Of a DNA stretch of 43,104 bases, positions 36,676 through 43,104 are shown in pieces (the stretch's first letter is position 1; each line of letters begins with the position of its first letter). Source of the stretch: Prorocentrum cordatum (lineage: Eukaryota > Sar > Dinophyceae > Prorocentrales > Prorocentraceae); contig CAUYUJ010014327.1 of assembly GCA_963575745.1 (NCBI GenBank), forward strand, positions 1,142,195 to 1,185,298, given 5' to 3'. The notes under the pieces are model-generated. The model saw only the letters and a list, made by a program, of their open reading frames with translations, did no database searches and had not been told where the DNA came from. Made by a program: the position numbers and the translations under genes.

Positions 36676-37120
36676 GGTTCGCGCGACGTCGGCGCATGCG
36701 AAGACGTTTGACACCACCTCGATCGTTCAACCCTGCACCGATCGCGGTCCCGATCCTTCAAGCTTGAATCCCGTCGCGTCCTGTGGCGTCACCGTGACCC
36801 TCGGTGCTTCCGCGAAGCTCTACTAGGGAAACCAAAGGGTACCCCACTCCTCGGACCTCTCCCAGGGTGCGTTCTGACAAGAACGCCCAGGCGAATCCAG
36901 CGGTGGCGACGAGGGCCGCCCAAGAGGCCAAAAAACGAGGGAAGGGTTGAAAGATGGGTACCTCCTCCTCCCCTGATCTATCTGACGGAATTCAACCCTG
37001 AACGCCTCCACTAGCGTCGCTGGCGCGCCATCGCCGCAGGAACCTGCCGTTTCCGCTGGGCGACTCCACCCTGGCCCCAAGGAGGGATCCTGGAGGAGCA
37101 TCACGACCCAGACCTGCGCC
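36676..37120. other. Single-copy stretch, no gene recognised
   Basis: GC-rich and not repetitive. The minus frame open over much of it shows no known motif. A short block at 36894-36925 is shared with 809-840. Confidence 0.35.
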
Positions 37121-37124
37121 GCGC

Positions 37125-37275
37125 GGGGGAGAGGGAGGAGGGGCGAGGAGGGGGGGCGAGGAGAAAGGGCGAGGAGGAGGGGCAGAAGAGGAGGAGGAGG
37201 AGGAGCAGAAGGAGGAGGAGGAGGCGGAGGAGGGGGGGAGGGGGGGCGAGGAGGACGAGGACAAGGAGGAGGAAC
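37125..37275. repeat. GGA-rich purine tract
   Basis: GAGGAGGGGCGAGGAGG-type repetition over 150 bp, leading into the A-rich tract. Confidence 0.85.
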
Positions 37276-37326
37276 GTTTTGGAACGCTTTGGCAAGCAAC
37301 GCTGTGCAAAGGATAGGGAGGAGGAG

Positions 37327-37464
37327 ACAAAAAAAAAAAATAAAAAAAGCAAAAGAAAAACAAAAAAAAAATAACAAACAAAAAGAAAAAACAAAAAAAG
37401 AACAAAAAAAAAAAGAAAAAAAAAAAAAAAAAAGAAAAAAAGAGAAAAGATAAAAAGAAAAAAG

Positions 37465-37534
<70 letters not shown>

Positions 37535-37615
37535 AAAAAAATATTAAAGAAAAAAAAAAACAAAAAAAAAAGAGAAAAACAAAAGAAAAGAAAAAAAAAA
37601 AAAAAAAGAAAAAAA
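37327..37615. repeat. A-rich tract, about 290 bp
   Basis: Near-continuous A with scattered G, C and T, giving poly-Phe and poly-Lys frames. At this length it is more likely an expanded simple repeat, possibly seeded by a retroposed poly(A) tail, than a gene end. Confidence 0.9.
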
Positions 37616-37619
37616 AAGG

Positions 37620-38000
37620 AAAGGGCCCTCAAAGACGAGGCACCAAAACCGAGCCGGCACCCCCGCGTCGCGTCCGCTACCACGCAGGGCGCGGACGCCC
37701 CTTGGCCCCGACACCCCCATCGAATGACGGGTGGGGCGAAGGCTCCGCCAGGGACGGGGCCACGGACTCGGGCGAGCCTGCGCCACAAAGGGCTCTCTCG
37801 CGCTCCCGTGAACGCCTCCTTCTGATCAGCATGCTGAGATCATCGCCTCTCGCAGCACAGCAGAAGCCTCCCGTGGCCCCGCGCAAAAAAGGAGACAAAT
37901 CCCTGCGAACTCGCACCACATCCTCCTGGCCCTTTCGAGAGGGGTCTTGCAAGCGGGCACCACCTTGCGCCCGTCGGCGGTCGCGCTCCTGCCATGAGGG
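37620..38000. other. Gene-free stretch
   Basis: Frames are open on both strands (plus 37702, minus 37952) with Ser/Arg-rich composition. No motif recognised. Confidence 0.35.
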
Positions 38001-38003
38001 ATG

Positions 38004-38170
38004 GAAAAAACGACCCTACCCTGGGTTACAAGTGCGTGGTCTGTAAACCTCCTGGGAACCCCCAAAGCCTAGAGCCGCCAGGACGCGGCACATCACGCAG
38101 GGTTTACCCTGCCAGCCCATGGGAGCTTCATCGCACAACGCCTCTCAAACCAGGGTAGCGGCGTTTTTTC
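38004..38170. mobile_element. MITE-like element with 23-bp TIRs
   Basis: GAAAAAACGACCCTACCCTG (38004-38023, continuing GGTT) pairs with CAGGGTAGCGGCGTTTTTTC (38151-38170) with few mismatches. The core is non-coding, with CAGGGTTTACCCTG near its centre. Confidence 0.65.
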
Positions 38171-38461
38171 TGCCCTTGATGGTTACCACAATGCTGGCAG
38201 AAATACACGCCGCGCAGATCCCAAAACGACAGCTTGCAGAGAGGATGCAGGACCGACCCGCTCACCTCCACGGGCCAAGGGGCCGAGACGACGACGTCCG
38301 AAGGAGCACGAGCAAACCTCAACGGCAGGGGCGCAAGGGGACTCGAGAGGTCTCCATCGGCCGTCCTCTCGCACGGAAGCTCGCACCTTCGGCAACGCAC
38401 GGACGAACCAAAATGAAGGGGAACTGGGACACACAAATAAATACACAAAAATAACAGGATT

Positions 38462-38610
38462 CCCCATATGTTCCCATAGTTTCTGTTTTTTTGTGTCTTC
38501 CCCCCACTTCCCATATGTTCCCATATTTTCTGGGGAATCGTCGATTAATTGTGTCTGTGTTTTTTCCCTCCTGACAAAACACACACACACACACACACAA
38601 AAAAAAAAAA
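38462..38610. repeat. CCCATATGTTCCCATA direct repeat and CA microsatellite
   Basis: CCCCATATGTTCCCATAGTT (38462) and CCCATATGTTCCCATATTTT (38508) are a direct pair. (CA)n is at about 38578-38600, followed by an A run. Confidence 0.75.
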
Positions 38611-38939
38611 AACTGTGAGCCGACTCCCGCACCACCCGGTCCAACAACGACCCGGGCCTCGCGGGCTCTACTGGGGCCGCAGCGGGACGCCCGTTCCTGG
38701 GGTCGGCGGCGGCGGCCTCGATCAAAGCTCTGCGGGCCCGCGGATGTGGGGAGCCTGAGAACCCCGGAAGTCGGCTCTAGCGCCAACACGGCAAAACTGC
38801 GACCGCCCTTAGCGAGCGCTTATGAGCAAACCGTCCAGCTCAGCAGGGGGCGATGAGCAGCACGATCCCGTCCAACTGATCCAGCGAAGACGCTCCGCTT
38901 GACGACCAAGGACAAAGTTAGCAATCATAATCACATTCG

Positions 38940-39560
38940 TTCAGCATGCTGACCAAGTTTGCTGAGATGCAAACAGGAATCCGACAACTGCTTGGGATCG
39001 AGACCGCGCTTCGCGAGGGACGTAGTACGCCGTGCACGCGCACGAACAAGCCCCACCATTGCCCAACATGGCATGCCAGATGGGCGCGCCATGGAACGGC
39101 GCGAGAAAACTGCCACTTAAACTCAAGGCCCGCGGCGCGAGTGGGATCGGGATGTTCCGTGTGCGCCTGGAATGCATGATCAGCGCATGCCGATGCTGGC
39201 GATAGCAGGGTTGCCGTGACCCGCCAAAGCTGCAGCGTCTTCAACCAAGACCTGCGTGACTGGCTGGGCCAAGGAAACTGGCCACGAAAGGAGCGCAACT
39301 GCGTCTCCAATCCGCCATGTCCGCACCCTCGTCGGCAACGAGAGGGTTTGGGATCCATCTGGCAGCGTAGGACCTCGGCCCGCGCTCGATCAACTCGCGG
39401 TGATGACCGGCAGCGCGTCGCAGAGGGCTCTGATCCTTGAGCTGAAGAGCTCCCAGGCATGGGGCCGTGTTCGGATCGAGCTGAACCTCCTCGGCATCAG
39501 AGAGAAAGGCGTTGCCGTTGCTGGACAGCGAGGTGGCAGCCGTACTACGGCTGCGTAAAC
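38940..39560. other. Coding-like stretch, strand unresolved
   Basis: Both strands contain protein-like frames. Plus: MLTKFAEMQTGIRQLLGIET at 38946, and a frame around 39350-39520 with good GC third positions. Minus: a frame at about 39540-39250 containing RRAAGHHRELIERG and ADEGADMADWRRSCAPF. Given the minus-strand gag-like pseudogene just upstream, the minus strand is slightly preferred as decayed retroelement. No domain can be named. Confidence 0.35.
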
Positions 39561-39671
39561 TTGAAGAGGTCGAGAGCTAAGTCAGCTGGGTTGAAGTGCA
39601 GCTCCACCTCAGCGGATATAAAAAGATGTCGCCGCAGCGTGGTTCGAGCGTGCCCCCCGCGCAGGACAACG

Positions 39672-40620
39672 CTAAACCTTGGGCCCGTCCCTGGAAGCGT
39701 CGAAAGCGGCCTGGGCCTTCTGCCGCTCGGCTGCACGCAAGCCCTCTCGGTTCTCGCCTGGAGGTGAAGCTGCTGCTGAGACGCTGCTGGCGGCGCCAGG
39801 TGTGGCGCCGCCACCAGGAACAGCAGCAGAGCTTGCGACGCCTGGAGCGACATCCCCGCCACGCCTGCGCTTCGTTTGCAAGGCAACCTCCTTGGTTTCC
39901 GCAGGAAGGGAAGTGCGGTTCTCCGTTGTGGGCCCCAAGGCTTTGGAGGTCTCGGCCTTGATGCCCGCGGCGAGGCTGGCCTTGACCCGCTCCCACTCCT
40001 GCAAGTCAATTATGAGCATGGGCCCGTCCACGTTTGTGAGCCCCACGACTCCGGTCCCGCAGGCGAAGAGGGCCGACAGGTTGAGCGACGAATCTTGGCC
40101 AACAGTGGGTGCGGTCGACGTCACTGGGATCTGCTGCGCGCACGCTGCCTCCCACACCAGATTCGCGTCACGCGCCGCTGCCATCGCCTGGTCCTCGGCC
40201 GCCCTAGCCTCCTTCATCCTGGCCTCCCCTGCCAAGACCTTCTGAGCGCAGCGTTTGAGCCCCGCCGTGGCAAGCCTGTAGGCGCAGCCCGTGGTCGCCA
40301 CGGCCCCCTCGAGAAGGGGCTGGCGCGGTGCCGAAGGCGGTGGCGCAGCGGACCCCGTGGGCAACGCCTCCACGCGAGCCAGCTCCTCGGCGCCCTTTCG
40401 TGCCCAGTTTGGCGCGCAGCGAGGCCAGGGCGGCGTCGGCCTCGGGCGGGTCCGGCGTCGTGGAGCCGCCGTTCGGACACCAGCCGTCGCATTGGTAGGC
40501 CCACGGGCGGCCTCAAGTGGCACCTTCTTTGGGCTCACTTTTCGGTGGCGGAGGAAGTTTGTCCCTCTTGCCCCAGCCCTTGCCTGGAGCCCCGTGGGGT
40601 CCTCGGGGAACTCGTGGAAG
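39672..40620 (-). pseudogene. Decayed gag-like retroelement protein
   Basis: Two minus frames join across a frameshift near 40398. The upstream part has a basic GKGWGKRDKLPPPPKSE tail, an in-frame stop at 40515-40513, then a YQCDGWCPNGG motif suggestive of a broken zinc knuckle, and PPEADAALASLRAKLG. The downstream part (to TGA at 39672) continues AEELARVEALP, an Ala-rich helical stretch (EARAAEDQAMAAARDANLVW), a mid-domain with LIIDLQEWERVKASLAAG and a basic KRRRGG segment. Proteins with a Cys motif followed by Ala/Glu-rich coiled coil are, to my knowledge, common as gag-like parts of dinoflagellate LINE-type elements. No endonuclease or reverse transcriptase was recognised downstream, so the copy is truncated or decayed. 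Confidence 0.4.
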
Positions 40621-41119
40621 GTCGGGGGCGTGCAAACATGGATTAGCGATCCCTCCCCAAAATGCGGCTGGTGCCGCCTCGCTCGGCGGCGGAAATCCGC
40701 GATTTCCAATCGAAACGAGAACCGTCGCTGATCCACGCCCCCTTGATCCATGTTTGCGATCGCCTGAGCAAGGCGAGTCCAGCACCGCGGGCGGTCCAAA
40801 CGCCCACTGGCCCCGAAGGCGACGAACCGCCTCCGGGAGCTGCCACCAAGGGCCCCGCGCACTGGAAATTAGCACCAGCGGCTGCTCTGGAAGCCCCAGC
40901 GGAAGCGACAGGGCGGGCACGGTCCGTGGAACTGCTGCGCCTTGCCTCCACGCTCGCCTCCACTGCCGCGGGCCATGAAGACAGTGGAGGGAACTGGGCC
41001 GCCAGAGAGCCCCTGAGGTGCTGGGTGAGATGAAAGGATGTCGTCGCAAGCGCTCTGGCTCTGGCCGGGGGCTAGCGGTAGTTACGCGCTCCGCTGGGGA
41101 ACTCGGCATCTTCGGCCAA

Positions 41120-41430
41120 AACGGCTACGAAGACGGAGGAGGAGCAGCAGCAGCACCACCACCACCAGGAGGGGACGAGGAGCAAAATGACCGAAGAGGA
41201 AGAGGAGCAGTAGGAGGAGGGCCGCAAGAGGGAGGAAAAGAAAGGACGGCGAAGGGGAGGCGACGGGAAGACGAGCGATGGGGAAGGGGTGCGCAAGATG
41301 AGGGAGAAGGACGGAGCGGGGGCAGAAGACAAATGGAGGGAGGACGAGGGCGAAGCCAACGAGATGTGGTGGAGGCAGGACGGAGTGGGATGTCACGCCT
41401 AGAACGAGAAGGAGAACGAGAAGGGTGAGG
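41120..41430. repeat. GGA/CAG mixed purine-rich tract
   Basis: GGAGGAGCAGCAGCAGCACC then GAGGAGCAGTAGGAGGAGGG and similar. Frames on both strands are open through low complexity. Confidence 0.75.
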
Positions 41431-42289
41431 CCCTGCGAGGAGAACAAGAAGGGTGGCCCTGCAGGACTGGAGCGAGGAGGACTAGAACGAGGACGACAAC
41501 GGGGAGACAAACATGTAAAACGTGCAGGGCGAGACGGGGAAGAGGAACCGTATCCGCTCCTGCCTCCACTCCTCCACCCCATCCTCCCTCTCATGCGCAT
41601 GCCACGATTGGGCCCGTTGGGGGGTTCCAAGTCCGCGAAGTATGACACGCGTCGGCGGACAGAGAAGAATTCAGCGCAATGGGAAGGGACGTGTGGTCGG
41701 GGTAGGATGTCAGATATGGCGCGAGCGCACCTGGCTTGCCCTCCCTCCTCTCGTCGGTCTCCCCATCCCCCCCCCGTCCATGTGTCTCCTTCTTCCCCAC
41801 CTGTCGGCGTGGCATGCAGGCGCCGAACGCCTCACCCCCGCGTGCTCAACGTGTGACCCCCGTCTGGCGGGATACGGACGCCACCAACCCGGCCCTCTGG
41901 CCCCGGTTTCGAAGAACGGACCCGCACAGGGTAGAGGGGGGGTGAGGGGCGCTTCAGGTATCGAGAGCGGGCCACGCCGTCGCGCGTGGACCAAACCCGA
42001 GATAGGGAACCGTGAAGTAGTCAGGGCGGCGCTGGGCTCCAAGGGAGTTGCTTAAGTGCCATCAGAGCCGTCAGAGCACTGACGAGAACAGCTGGAAAAG
42101 CTGGCATCGGAAAGAAACATATACATCAACGCAGGCCAACTGAGGTGAAATAAGAGGCCGAGCGTCGACGGGAAATGCGGTAACCAAGTCCACATCTTTC
42201 ACAATTAAGTAACCGTCAGCGCATGCACGGTTTGACGAACAGTCGAGAACGCAGAAGTTATACGAAGTGGGTATGAACATGTATAGTAG
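41430..42289. other. Gene-free stretch
   Basis: A CGAGAAGGAGAACGAGAAGG-like short repeat lies at 41404-41430, just upstream of this stretch. The remainder is single-copy in the window. No convincing gene. Confidence 0.35.
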
Positions 42290-43104
42290 TCCCACCAGCC
42301 CTTCAGGGGGCGTGAGTGGTTTAGGGCGCTTCCTCTTCCTGTCTGCCCCTTAGAGGAGGGGCTATTACTCAAAACGCCCTCCCTCACGCGACTTGCAAGC
42401 AACCAGGAGCAATGGCAACACCACCACACCATCCGTTTCAAAAACAATAACTTTGGGAAAACATCTCGGCTCATGCTCGTGGGCTCCGCGAGCACGTTGC
42501 ATTGTTTCTGATAAGGGCGGCGGAGGTGTTATCAAATCGCCTGCTGTGCTGCAACATCCGCTTCGCGGCTAAATCTGAATCATGCACGGCCGCACCACGA
42601 TCATTGCCCATTGACTCTTGACACAGACGGCGGGGGTACTGGCATATTGCCTGCTGTGCGCAGTCACATCAGACACCATGATGGCCTCCCCGCCGCGACT
42701 GTGCACTGGCTTTCGACAAGGATGGTGGAGGCCGACATGTTTCCCGATGTGTACTATCACGTGCGCGGGCGCACCTGACGCACTCTGCACGTGCCCCGAA
42801 AGTGGCGCGCGTGGCGCAGCTGGACCATGCGGCGCACATGGCGCACGTGGAGCACGTGGCGCATCTGGCGCGTCAGGCGTGCCTGGCACGCTTGGGCCTG
42901 GCGCACCTGGCGCACGTGGCGCGCCTGGCACGCGTGGCGCACCTCGCCCAAGCGTCACGCACCTGGGGTCGGCTTCGGTTCCCAGTAGCTGTCCATCCGT
43001 AGGCGCACGCTTGACATGCTAAAGCTCGGGTGCTACTCATGTGTTGGGAGGGCGGGCGGGAGTGAGCGAGACAGCTTGCGGGCGGGGAGGGCGTCTTGAC
43101 CACT
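42290..43104. repeat. Composite repeat, copy 3, running off the window
   Basis: Head CCCACCAGCCCTTCAGGGGG(CGTGAGTGG), a GGCTATTACTC block, single inverted units (42500, 42607, 42705), a GC-rich periodic block expanded to about 200 bp of CTGGCGCACGTGGCG units (42770-42950), then the GGTGCTACTCATGTGTTGGG tail. It is more diverged than copies 1 and 2 and lacks the 73-bp tandem array. Confidence 0.75.

Noticed and set aside
37101-37788. Poly-Phe minus-strand frames that look like membrane proteins
   Set aside because: Direct translation of the A-rich tract; no complex sequence on either side.

Overview
This is a GC-rich, gene-poor nuclear segment from a eukaryote, dominated by repeats. Most long open frames are by-products of GC-rich minisatellites and trinucleotide runs whose periods are near multiples of three. 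A dinoflagellate is the best guess: very high repeat load, one Hint (hedgehog/intein-type) domain gene split by large introns, and a decayed gag-like retroelement with GC-rich third codon positions. No diagnostic marker such as an intact spliced leader, rRNA or tRNA was seen, so the taxonomy is inference.

One gene can be modelled with some confidence. On the minus strand between about 21380 and 17349, three coding blocks join with matching phase at GT-AG borders. They give a protein of about 495 residues: a short helical N-terminal part, two related SH3-like repeats, a coiled-coil stretch and a C-terminal Hint autoprocessing domain. The Hint domain is cut by a 1.9 kb intron filled with minisatellite. 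A possible small terminal exon of another minus-strand gene lies at 22584-22697. A frameshifted gag-like pseudogene lies at about 39672-40620, also on the minus strand.

Repeat layout: 0.1-3.4 kb has fold-back and MITE-like elements. 3.8-6.1 kb is a duplicated block with a 43-bp tandem repeat and G-rich minisatellite in reverse orientation. 6.5-8.8 kb holds two copies of a composite repeat with 73-bp tandem units; a third copy ends the window. 8.9-13 kb has CCAAGA-type minisatellites, a CAG/CAC array and a 650-bp CGG/CGA tract. 13.76-17.20 kb is bounded by a perfect 30-bp inverted repeat with subterminal ACACGCTAAG motifs and contains a 180-bp higher-order satellite; its right end sits just 3' of the Hint gene. 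21.4-23.6 kb and 29.0-29.8 kb are further minisatellite elements. 25.8-28.1 kb is a GGA block followed by TCC blocks on the same strand. 30.2-34.6 kb is a mosaic of modules repeated in both orientations. 34.9-36.7 kb has hairpin MITEs and one Tc1/mariner-like MITE. 37.3-37.6 kb is A-rich.

A recurring theme is the CCAAGA/CGGCC minisatellite in about 14 arrays, most of which contain one AT-rich island of about 60-70 bp with recognisable common sequence. This suggests the arrays are expanded copies of one dispersed element family rather than independent satellites.
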